DNA from: Acidobacteria bacterium AH-259-G07
Lineage (GTDB): Bacteria > Acidobacteriota > UBA6911 > RPQK01 > JADFOI01
Length of the DNA stretch: 5,721 nucleotides
Reading direction: 5' to 3'
Assembly (NCBI GenBank): GCA_027717925.1
Contig: JALLON010000182.1
Location: forward strand, 1 to 5,721
The translations under genes were made by a program, and so were the position numbers. This document shows, in pieces, positions 1 through 5,702 of this stretch. The notes under the pieces are model-generated. The model was not told the DNA's origin. It did not search any database and was given only the letters and a program-made list of their open reading frames with translations. How positions within the stretch are numbered: position 1 is the stretch's first letter; each line of letters begins with the position of its first letter.

Positions 1-27
1 CAACAGAGAGAGTAACTATGATAGGGT

Positions 28-55
28 GTAACAGGCTAGATAGGCTAGATAAAAT
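28..55 (+). promoter_or_regulatory. Weak possible sigma-70-type promoter for the PilZ gene
   Basis: GTAACA (28-33, four of six matches to TTGACA) and TAAAAT (50-55, five of six matches to TATAAT) are separated by 16 bp. They would give a leader of about 30 nt before the ATG at 93. The -35 match is poor and the spacer is one base short of the optimum. This is a suggestion from consensus matching only. Confidence 0.25.
33..50. repeat. Perfect 9-bp tandem duplication
   Basis: The unit AGGCTAGAT occurs twice back to back (33-41 and 42-50), just upstream of the PilZ gene. It may be a slippage duplication or a pair of direct-repeat protein sites. Two copies of a 9-mer are too few to assign a function. 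Its last base is the first base of a -10-like hexamer (50-55), so an effect on the PilZ promoter is conceivable. Confidence 0.6.
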
Positions 56-92
56 GATCACACCTCCAGAGTAGGATTAGATAAGCAGGATC

Positions 93-407
93 ATGGACGA
101 GACTGAGAGGAGGGCAGCAAAGCGGTTTGAGGGCGAACTTAAGGGAACAGCCACTTTTGACATTGAAGGCAAAGAAGAGCAAAGAGAAGTCACCATTAAG
201 AATATTAGTGTTTACGGTGCTTATTTCCAGACGGATACTTGCCCTGACATTTCTGAAAGCGTAAGAATTCACATGCAGCTGGAGGACTCAGAAGCTCCAT
301 TTGAGGCGGTTGGGACGGTGATCCGAGTTGATCAGTTATCGGAGAAGACATACGGATGTGCACTCAAATTTGATGAAACTCTCGACCTGGGCTGCGATGG
401 TAGCTGA
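93..407 (+). CDS. Single-domain PilZ protein, predicted c-di-GMP binding
   Basis: This 104-aa protein is essentially one PilZ domain. Both signature elements of cyclic-di-GMP binding are visible: an N-terminal RxxxR (R7-x3-R11, inside RRAAKRF) and NxSxxG (N37-I-S39-V-Y-G42). The end of the barrel shows the typical YGCALKF strand (residues 87-93). No signal peptide or membrane segment is present, so it should be cytosolic. In this family, ligand binding usually changes interaction with a partner in motility, exopolysaccharide synthesis or signalling. No partner domain or motility gene is nearby, so the target is unknown. ATG 93 is the only good start: an in-frame TAG lies at 78-80. The nearest purine-rich motif, AGGA at 87-90, is only 2 nt from the ATG, which is unusually close; another AGGA (73-76) is 16 nt away. 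The gene is AT-rich (21 G+C of 60 in positions 181-240) and converges on the BNR gene. Confidence 0.88.
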   Translation: MDETERRAAKRFEGELKGTATFDIEGKEEQREVTIKNISVYGAYFQTDTCPDISESVRIHMQLEDSEAPFEAVGTVIRVDQLSEKTYGCALKFDETLDLGCDGS

Positions 408-440
408 ATGAGGGTTTCGGGATTGAAATAGTGATTATGC
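408..440. other. 33-nt convergent intergenic gap, no hairpin seen
   Basis: The plus-strand PilZ gene and the minus-strand BNR gene end toward each other here. I looked for a bidirectional intrinsic terminator (GC stem with flanking T and A tracts) and found none. Termination is either Rho-dependent or lies inside the neighbouring coding sequence. Confidence 0.5.
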
Positions 441-1817
441 TTATTCTCTGTTATCCCACAGGAAGCCGGTTCCATCCCCGTTACTGTCCTGCCATCCATA
501 AAACAGGAGTATATCCCTGGTAATTCCTCTCACACTCTGTGACACGAATTTGATATTCTGATATTTATGCCCTCTTATCGGGGTGAGATCTTTACTCAGT
601 TTCCAGTTTTCTCCGTTATCATCTGAAACCCACTCCTGTATCCTGTCCCCCCATCCGTAACGCTCCATTTCTTCCTCCGAAATATTCTCACCTTCACCAG
701 TTACCAGGTAAGCCTTAAACAATCCGTCATCACTTCTATGCAGATGACAAGCATTGAAAGGGTGCGATGTAGGGGCGATTGCTGTTTTCACCCATTGATC
801 ATTCTGACGCCTCACGAAATAGAACCGGCACTTATACGGTGTTTCATCCGATACAGGAAGCAGGAAATAAGGCTGATCATTCTCATCCAGGACTATAGAA
901 GGCCCGACAGCCACAACTCGCTCTTGCGTATCCCAAATCAGGCATTCCCGATCGGCAGCCGCTTTATTCACAGGGGACGCGAGTTCCTTGCCGTTGTAAT
1001 TAAAGGCTTTCCCGGAGGGAAGGTCGACTTTGAGATAGTAGAGGTTATACCGCTGTGTGTGATCCGTTAGCATGCTGTTATACCTGGAATTCAGGACCGG
1101 TTCTTCAACCTTCCAGATAAAAGCCACATGCAGCATCCTGCCATCTTTGCTCACATGCGAAGTGTGATATGACCCAGCATGATCCGCCAGCAATCCATCT
1201 TGCGGCTCAGTGTTGAGATCAACCAGGGAATTATTAGGACCAACCCACGTCCTGCCGCTATTGGAAGAGATGCGGTATTTCCATGAACCAAGATGACCGC
1301 CCTGGCGAAAGTATATGAGAGTCTTATTGTCATGAATCTGATGAACCTTAGGGTAAGACAAAGTGTCGGAAACAGCAGAACCGTCCTCCCATTGCCTTAT
1401 ATCTCCTGGCCTCTTGGAAATCAGATGGACTCCGGCTGAAACGTGGCAGCCAAACAAGACATGCACATAACCTTTGCTGTCAACCCATGTAACCGGCGCA
1501 TAATGGTGATCCTTTTTATACTTCTTAGCGTCCACCTGATCTTCCATGCCAGTGAGCAGCATAAAAGGCTTCAAAAACCTGCGACTTTCCAGATCATAGG
1601 ATATGATGTAGGGAAAGCCTTTGTGCCCTCTCCACACGATATAGACGCTCTTCTCATACTCCACTGCTTGGGGGTACATCCGGTTATCGTAGAACATCTT
1701 CAAGGCGCCGTTGTCAGCAAAAGGAATTGCCTGGGCAAAACATGCGCAGCACTGGACAATCAGAACCCAAAAATTCAGACTCCAAAGAAATAATCCCCGA
1801 GTTCTTTTCCTTTCCAT
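441..1817 (-). CDS. Secreted BNR/Asp-box beta-propeller protein (BNR_4-like)
   Basis: This 458-aa exported protein begins with a Sec signal peptide: basic ERKRTR, a hydrophobic core at about residues 9-23, and a likely AQA cleavage site after A30. The rest resembles BNR_4-type propellers. Repeated 'DxxGxxxxxF' blade strands occur at about residues 111-125, 221-235, 309-322 and 360-372. There are two Asp-boxes: S184-S-N-S-G188-R-T-W191 (Asn replaces Asp) and the canonical S398-D-D400-N-G402-E-N-W405. A DHHYAPV motif (H104, H105) is followed 20 residues later by H125, and then a YFRQGG segment (R171). Some relatives are polysaccharide lyases (for example BNR-type ulvan lyases) using a His pair plus Tyr/Arg; others are uncharacterised. 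No sialidase FRIP motif is present, so sialidase is not supported. ATG 1817 is backed by GGAG (1826-1829) with 8-nt spacing. It starts 27 nt after the kinase stop, suggesting co-transcription. G+C is low (26/60 and 24/60 in two sampled lines), unlike the kinase. Confidence 0.8.
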   Translation of the reverse strand: MERKRTRGLFLWSLNFWVLIVQCCACFAQAIPFADNGALKMFYDNRMYPQAVEYEKSVYIVWRGHKGFPYIISYDLESRRFLKPFMLLTGMEDQVDAKKYKKDHHYAPVTWVDSKGYVHVLFGCHVSAGVHLISKRPGDIRQWEDGSAVSDTLSYPKVHQIHDNKTLIYFRQGGHLGSWKYRISSNSGRTWVGPNNSLVDLNTEPQDGLLADHAGSYHTSHVSKDGRMLHVAFIWKVEEPVLNSRYNSMLTDHTQRYNLYYLKVDLPSGKAFNYNGKELASPVNKAAADRECLIWDTQERVVAVGPSIVLDENDQPYFLLPVSDETPYKCRFYFVRRQNDQWVKTAIAPTSHPFNACHLHRSDDGLFKAYLVTGEGENISEEEMERYGWGDRIQEWVSDDNGENWKLSKDLTPIRGHKYQNIKFVSQSVRGITRDILLFYGWQDSNGDGTGFLWDNRE

Positions 1818-1844
1818 ATAGCAGGCTCCAAACTGAAGTGGGAG

Positions 1845-4532
1845 TCACTTCGCCGTGGGCACGAGGCGCTTGAGTTCTTCAAACCAGTTCAGGACGAAAT
1901 TCAGGTGGGTGAATGCAGCTTCTTCTTTTTCTGTATCCATCTTGAACATCACAAAGCGCTTGCCGTCGGGGGTGATGTCGTAGTCCGGGTAAGGATAAAG
2001 GCTCGGGAATGATCCTTCAAACAACTGCCGGGGCTTTCCGGCCCGCAAGGACTCCCCTTCACTTCTCACAGCAACAGCTATCATCTTGTTCCCATTGCGA
2101 TAGAAGAGCTCCCGTCCGTCTGGGGACCAGCGCGGTAAACGGCCTCCCTCAGTTGAAATCTGCCACTTGCCGCCGGGGCCGGGAAAGGGCCGGACATAGA
2201 TTTCCATCCGCCCCGACTCGTTGGACATGTATGCGATCCAGCGGCCATCAGGGGAAAACTCTGGGTAGACTTCAGCAAAGCGTGTGCCCAGGAAGAGTTC
2301 CGGCTTTCGGTCCCCTTCAAGGGGCAGCACCCAGATGTCCCAACCGGTTTCGGGACTTTCTTCATTAAAGGCCAGGAAATTACCATCGGGCGACCAGGAG
2401 GTGACAACCTGATTATTCTTGCTCTCGCTCAGCCGCTCCGCCTCTCTCGAGCCATCAGCCGGTTTCCGGTACAGGTTGAGCTGCCCCCCGTCTCTGTCTG
2501 AACTGAACGCCACCTGCTGCCCATCAGGCGACCAGATAGGGAAGCCGTCAGCGGCTTCATCGAAGGTGAGGCGCGTCATGGCTTCGCGCTCAATTTCATA
2601 CACCCATACATCCTGGTTCGATTCCGAATCGATTTGTAAGGCCAGCCGACCTCCATCGGGCGAAAAGCGAGGGCCGAAATACCTGCGACGCTCTCCTGAC
2701 AGGGAACTCACAGCCCCCTGCCGGTCGATCCATAGCATGGAGTATTCTCCCCCCCTCGAGGTTCCCGCCAGGTAAACCAGAGTCCCCGTTTGAGAAAACG
2801 CGAACTGGGCGCCGCCCCAGCTTGAATTCGACAGAATACCCTCCAAGATGGGAGCGGGAGGGCCGGTCAGCTCCACCCGGTCCAGATCAAAGGGCGCGGT
2901 AAACAGTGTGCCTTCGCGCACATAAACTAGGTGACCGGAAGGCACATAGCGGGCATAGAAGCCTCCCTGATGAAGGACCTTGCGCTCACCCGTCTCTAGT
3001 ATTAGTACCTCGATGTTGGCATCGTCAAAATTCCTTCCAGAGGTATGGGCGGTAAAGAGCACCGCCCTACCGCCCGGCAGTACATAAGGCCAGCGATGGG
3101 AGTATTCTCCCTCGTCAAGAACCGTCAATTGTTCCGGTGTGCCTCCGAGCGCGGGCACCCGAGACAGAGCGCTGTTGGGTGTGGGAGCAAAGATAATAGT
3201 GTCGTCCGGTCCCCAACTTCCGCCGCGATTGCGACTCACATCACAAAGAGTCAGTGGTGCCCCACCGAAGACGGAGACCTTCTTTAGTTCTCTCGGGGTG
3301 AAGAAGGCCACCCACTGGCCATCAGGTGAGAAGAAGGGATGGTAAGCGCTCTCGGTTCCAGATAAAAGCGTGGCTTCCAGCTGGTCGAGTTTTCTCAGGT
3401 AGAGCTGCCCGGAGGTTCCACTGCCGATGACATAAGCCAGGTGTGCGCCGTCGGGTGAGAGTACCGCACTAGCCCCAATATCTGTCCAGAGTGATTCGCT
3501 GGGGGTTAGCTCGACCTTCAGGCGCATGAGAGGCTGATCGACCGGCAGGGCTGCCTGCCACAGGCCCACCAGCGAAATCAGAAGAACCACTGTTATCAGG
3601 CCAGCGACGCCCCACGGAATCGCCCGCTTCCATCGGGCAGGCTGTGCTGCACTGATCACCCCAATCGGCGATACCGTTGCGGGGTCGCTAAGAGCCTTCT
3701 TTATCTCAATTCGGGCATCGCCAATGTCCCGGAGACGATCATGAGGGTGCTTCTGGAGGCATCGATGCAGAAGATCTCGAACCCTCCAAGGTGTGTTCTC
3801 AGAAAGTACCTCCCAACCCGGCTCACCCTTGAGAATCCCAGCCAGAGTTTCCGTGATCGTCTCTCCCTCAAAGGGCCGCTTGCCGGTCAATAGTTCATAA
3901 AGCACGCAGCCGAAAGCCCAGATATCCGCCCTCTTGTCTACCCGCTTGCCACGGGCTTGTTCCGGGCTCATATAAGCTGCCGTCCCCAAAATCACACCGG
4001 AACGAGTCATCGCATCGGTCAGGGTGGGAGATTGGGAAATGTCTGTAACCGGTCTCTCGCCCTCCAAGGCCTTGGCCAGACCAAAGTCCAGCACCTTGAC
4101 CATTCCTTCGGGTGTGATCTTCACATTGGCGGGTTTTAGGTCCCTGTGGATGACTCCTTTCTCGTGTGCTGCTTCCACTCCTTCGGCAATCTGACGGCAG
4201 ATCTCTAAAGCCTCCTCTACAGGCAGTGGCCCTTTGGCTACCCGTTCAGCTAGGGTCTCCCCTTCGACCAGCTCCAGAACCAGGAATCGAACTCCATCGG
4301 TTTCCTCCAAGCCGTAAATCGCTGCGATGTTGGGGTGGTTTAGCGATGCCAGAAGCTTGGCTTCTCTCTCAAAGCGGGCCAGCCGCTCCCTATCCTGGGC
4401 GAACAGATCAGGCAGAACTTTAATGGCCACCTCACGGCCCAGCTTGGTGTCCTGGGCACGGTAGACTTCTCCCATGCCGCCTTGGCCTATCTTTTCAATG
4501 ACTTTGTAATGGCTGATGGTGGTACCGACCAA
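1845..4532 (-). CDS. Receptor-type Ser/Thr protein kinase with C-terminal TolB/PD40 beta-propeller
   Basis: This 895-aa membrane kinase has a PknB-like (Hanks-type) domain at about residues 8-280. The Gly loop is G16-x-G18-x-x-G21, the ATP-binding Lys is K38 (VAIK), the probable helix-C Glu is E57, and the catalytic loop is H129-R-D131-L-K133 with N136. DFG is D149-G151, the activation-loop end is GTAAYMSPE (T184, S189-E191), and DIWAFG covers 203-208. All key residues are present, so it should be active; it is an RD kinase, and the Ser/Thr-rich loop (about 163-180) is a likely autophosphorylation zone. One transmembrane helix lies at about 307-329. The rest is a propeller with PD40-type SPDG turns at 359, 402, 624, 668, 714, 760 and 803, plus degenerate ones (441, 485, 531, 580, 854), predicted extracytoplasmic. 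The fusion is common in Acidobacteriota; ligands are mostly unknown. The start is TTG 4532: GGAGG (4540-4544) sits 7 nt away and an in-frame TAG closes the frame at 4563-4565. The probable downstream operon partner is the BNR gene. G+C is high (37/60 and 36/60 in sampled lines). Confidence 0.95.
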   Translation of the reverse strand: MVGTTISHYKVIEKIGQGGMGEVYRAQDTKLGREVAIKVLPDLFAQDRERLARFEREAKLLASLNHPNIAAIYGLEETDGVRFLVLELVEGETLAERVAKGPLPVEEALEICRQIAEGVEAAHEKGVIHRDLKPANVKITPEGMVKVLDFGLAKALEGERPVTDISQSPTLTDAMTRSGVILGTAAYMSPEQARGKRVDKRADIWAFGCVLYELLTGKRPFEGETITETLAGILKGEPGWEVLSENTPWRVRDLLHRCLQKHPHDRLRDIGDARIEIKKALSDPATVSPIGVISAAQPARWKRAIPWGVAGLITVVLLISLVGLWQAALPVDQPLMRLKVELTPSESLWTDIGASAVLSPDGAHLAYVIGSGTSGQLYLRKLDQLEATLLSGTESAYHPFFSPDGQWVAFFTPRELKKVSVFGGAPLTLCDVSRNRGGSWGPDDTIIFAPTPNSALSRVPALGGTPEQLTVLDEGEYSHRWPYVLPGGRAVLFTAHTSGRNFDDANIEVLILETGERKVLHQGGFYARYVPSGHLVYVREGTLFTAPFDLDRVELTGPPAPILEGILSNSSWGGAQFAFSQTGTLVYLAGTSRGGEYSMLWIDRQGAVSSLSGERRRYFGPRFSPDGGRLALQIDSESNQDVWVYEIEREAMTRLTFDEAADGFPIWSPDGQQVAFSSDRDGGQLNLYRKPADGSREAERLSESKNNQVVTSWSPDGNFLAFNEESPETGWDIWVLPLEGDRKPELFLGTRFAEVYPEFSPDGRWIAYMSNESGRMEIYVRPFPGPGGKWQISTEGGRLPRWSPDGRELFYRNGNKMIAVAVRSEGESLRAGKPRQLFEGSFPSLYPYPDYDITPDGKRFVMFKMDTEKEEAAFTHLNFVLNWFEELKRLVPTAK

Positions 4533-4536
4533 AATG

Positions 4537-4545
4537 CCCCCTCCC
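4537..4545 (-). promoter_or_regulatory. Strong Shine-Dalgarno fixing the kinase TTG start
   Basis: On the minus strand the sequence reads GGGAGGGGG, followed by CATT and then TTG. GGAGG lies 7 nt from the TTG at 4532, an ideal spacing. No ATG or GTG lies between the upstream in-frame TAG and the Gly loop at a useful distance. A strong ribosome site may compensate for the weak TTG codon. Confidence 0.75.
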
Positions 4546-4569
4546 GAGTCGCGAGTGTATTTCTAGTAA

Positions 4570-4599
4570 ATGTTAAGCCTTTGGTGGGTTAAAAGGCAA
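4570..4599 (-). promoter_or_regulatory. Possible kinase promoter with inverted repeat in the spacer
   Basis: Reading the minus strand, TTGCCT (4594-4599, four of six matches to TTGACA) is followed after 18 bp by TAACAT (4570-4575, four of six matches to TATAAT). This would give a leader of about 30 nt before the TTG. The arms GCCTTT and AAAGGC (4592-4597 and 4577-4582) form a 6-bp inverted repeat with a 9-nt spacer, filling the region between the two boxes. That repeat could be an operator or chance. Confidence 0.3.
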
Positions 4600-4691
4600 T
4601 CGAAAACCGCGAGTAGAAATCAGCTCCGTCGGTCCTCCAGGGTGATGCGGCTACTTCCTGAGAATCAAAAGAGCGACAAAGACAGCGAGGC
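4600..4691. other. Intergenic remainder between PIN and kinase genes
   Basis: No convincing ORF, RNA gene or further promoter is visible here. The 7-mer CGCGAGT occurs at 4550-4556 and again at 4608-4614. ATTTCTA (4559-4565) has an inverted partner TAGAAAT (4614-4620) about 50 bp away. These short matches may be chance. Confidence 0.35.
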
Positions 4692-4712
4692 GAAGGAACG
4701 AAGCCTTCCTTC
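4692..4712 (-). terminator. Perfect 7-bp hairpin just after the toxin stop (possible terminator)
   Basis: The minus-strand transcript would read GAAGGAA, loop GGCTTCG, then TTCCTTC: a perfect 7-bp stem beginning 4 nt beyond the PIN gene stop (4716-4718). The following sequence (GCCTCGCTGTCTTTGTCG) is T-rich but not a true T-tract, so intrinsic termination would be weak. It may instead protect the 3' end of the toxin-antitoxin message. Confidence 0.4.
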
Positions 4713-4715
4713 TGG

Positions 4716-5138
4716 TTAGAGAAAAGCCTTCTGCAGAGAACTGAGGAATTGGATTCCCGGGATCGCCTTTTCGCTCAGCCGCTCATCGTTGGTGATGAAA
4801 AGATCCACCCGGGCCTGCGCAGCACAAGCCAGTTGGATTGCGTCGGGAGGCCGAATGGTGCGGTCCTGGCGAATTTCAGCATAAATGCGTGCGGCCTCTT
4901 CATTGAACGGAATCAGAACTGTACCCATCCTCAATGCCTCTTCGTACTTTTCCCGCAGTGGTCTGTTTCCCGCTTCCACTGGCTTGACCAGCACCTCACC
5001 GAGCGTCAGCGTCGAGGTATAAAGCTGATCGCCACGGCGCAGCATGCGCTTGCGCAGGGTGATGACGCGCTCGGAAAGCTCCCGGTAGTCCTCCATCAGA
5101 TAAACAAACAGGTTCGTGTCCCAGAAAATCCGGCTCAC
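4716..5138 (-). CDS. PIN-domain ribonuclease toxin, VapC type
   Basis: This 140-aa protein is a complete single PIN domain, the normal length for VapC toxins, which are Mg2+-dependent ribonucleases that usually cut tRNA or rRNA. Numbered from the GTG start, the four acidic active-site positions are D7 (FWDTN), E48 (TLGEV), D99 (RPPDAIQLA) and D118 (ITNDERL). All are present, so it should be catalytically competent. The frame is open to a TTG at 5144, but GTG 5138 is the better start. AGGA (5145-5148) lies 6 nt before it, whereas it directly abuts the TTG. The GTG also overlaps the stop of the upstream gene as GTGA (5135-5138), the usual mark of translational coupling in toxin-antitoxin operons. 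The gene follows a 165-aa probable antitoxin and is itself followed by a hairpin. Its RNA target cannot be read from the sequence. Confidence 0.9.
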   Translation of the reverse strand: MSRIFWDTNLFVYLMEDYRELSERVITLRKRMLRRGDQLYTSTLTLGEVLVKPVEAGNRPLREKYEEALRMGTVLIPFNEEAARIYAEIRQDRTIRPPDAIQLACAAQARVDLFITNDERLSEKAIPGIQFLSSLQKAFL

Positions 5139-5632
5139 GACCAATCCTGGCGCAGCCGGCTTACATAGCTATCCGGATCCTCGCCCGCCCAGATCTCTTT
5201 CCCCAAGCCGCGCAGCCCAAGGATGGGGTCGTTCTTTTCGGCGGCGGCTTCGGTCAGCGTGTATACCGAGGAATACCAGTCCACCAAGCAGTGGTACTCG
5301 GCTGGGATTTCCTCTTTCGCCGGGACGATCTTTGCGCCCTCGCGGGCAGGGTGGTAAACATCCCCTTTTCGAAAAAGGCGTCGCCTCATCCCAGCAGTTT
5401 CGACAAGCATGCGATAACGCCCAGGATTCGGGGATCGGTTGGCAACACAGTGTTGCACCGCGTGGACATAAACTCCAGGACGCAGCTCTCCTCCGATCCC
5501 TTCAGTCTTTGCTCGTTCAACGATTTCTTTGACGGTGAAATCCGAGCGGTCAGAGTTCTCGCGGTGCAGCAAGGCAGCAGCGATCCATACCTCATCGGCT
5601 ACCTTGACAGCACGTCTTTTAAGCAACTTCAT
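5135..5632 (-). CDS. Probable antitoxin: winged-helix-like protein with VapB-like C-terminal tail
   Basis: I do not recognise a named family with certainty. This 165-aa soluble protein has three visible parts. Residues about 1-90 start very basic (KLLKRRAVK) and look winged-helix-like: helices around 11-24 and 33-44 (FTVKEIVERA), then a strand/turn segment (RYRMLVETAGMRRRLFRKGD, 72-91) resembling a wing rich in Arg. Residues about 95-130 form a middle segment with aromatic LVDWYSSVY. The end (135-164) follows the pattern DPILxLxGxGKEIWxGxDPxxYxxxLRxxW, which I recognise from the toxin-binding tails of small antitoxins that precede PIN genes. It directly precedes and overlaps the PIN toxin by 4 bp, so an antitoxin and autorepressor role is inferred. 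ATG 5632 has GAGG (5637-5640) only 4 nt upstream, slightly close. A classical VapB is about half this size, so the protein is unusually large. A regulator with no neutralising role is the alternative. Confidence 0.7.
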   Translation of the reverse strand: MKLLKRRAVKVADEVWIAAALLHRENSDRSDFTVKEIVERAKTEGIGGELRPGVYVHAVQHCVANRSPNPGRYRMLVETAGMRRRLFRKGDVYHPAREGAKIVPAKEEIPAEYHCLVDWYSSVYTLTEAAAEKNDPILGLRGLGKEIWAGEDPDSYVSRLRQDWS

Positions 5633-5660
5633 TTGACCTCTGAAAGTAAATACCTTGCTA

Positions 5661-5682
5661 CTTAGTATACCATGTATACAAG
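5661..5682. promoter_or_regulatory. Palindromic candidate operator upstream of the antitoxin
   Basis: GTATAC (5665-5670) and GTATAC (5674-5679) are separated by CAT, giving a 15-bp inverted repeat with perfect 6-bp arms. The outer bases CTT (5661-5663) and AAG (5680-5682) extend the symmetry if one unpaired A is allowed. On the minus strand TATACT (5664-5669, five of six matches to TATAAT) lies inside it, about 30 bp before the antitoxin ATG. A repressor bound here would block the promoter, as in conditional autorepression of toxin-antitoxin operons. I see no good -35 box: TAACTT at 17-bp spacing is weak. Confidence 0.5.
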
Positions 5683-5690
5683 AATGAAGT

Positions 5691-5702
5691 TAGTGCACAC
5701 TA
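5691..5702. promoter_or_regulatory. Second 12-bp palindrome upstream of the antitoxin
   Basis: TAGTG (5691-5695) and CACTA (5698-5702) are perfect inverted arms around CA. It lies 11 bp to the right of the GTATAC palindrome, upstream of the possible -10. Its sequence differs from the first palindrome, so the same protein need not bind both. Short palindromes arise by chance, so this is a weak call. Confidence 0.25.

Noticed and set aside
408..440. Bidirectional terminator between the convergent PilZ and BNR genes
   Set aside because: No inverted repeat with flanking A and T tracts could be found.
1725..1750. Lipoprotein lipobox in the BNR signal peptide
   Set aside because: The Cys residues (C23, C24, C26) lack a standard L-[AS]-[GA]-C context; an AQA signal peptidase I site fits better.
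738..1793. Plus-strand open frames opposite the BNR gene
   Set aside because: No recognisable domain and no good ribosome site; the minus strand encodes a coherent exported propeller protein.
441..1817. BNR protein as a canonical sialidase
   Set aside because: Asp-boxes alone do not define sialidases; no FRIP motif or clear catalytic arginine triad is visible.
2738..3113. Repeated GGAGTATTCTCC stretch (about 2739 and 3099) as a DNA repeat element
   Set aside because: Both copies encode a GEYS/EYS tetrapeptide context inside the propeller; two coding copies are best explained by chance or protein repeat similarity.
2009..4423. Several plus-strand open frames inside the kinase gene
   Set aside because: They are low-complexity, Pro/Ser/Arg-rich translations opposite a continuous 895-codon gene with conserved kinase and PD40 motifs; expected in G+C-rich DNA.
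5139..5144. TTG at 5144 as the PIN toxin start
   Set aside because: AGGA directly abuts this codon, leaving no spacing; GTG 5138 has proper spacing and a GTGA overlap with the upstream stop.
5116..5665. Long plus-strand open frames opposite the PIN and antitoxin genes
   Set aside because: Their translations show no family motifs, while the minus-strand frames carry complete PIN catalytic residues and coupled starts; they are antisense shadows.
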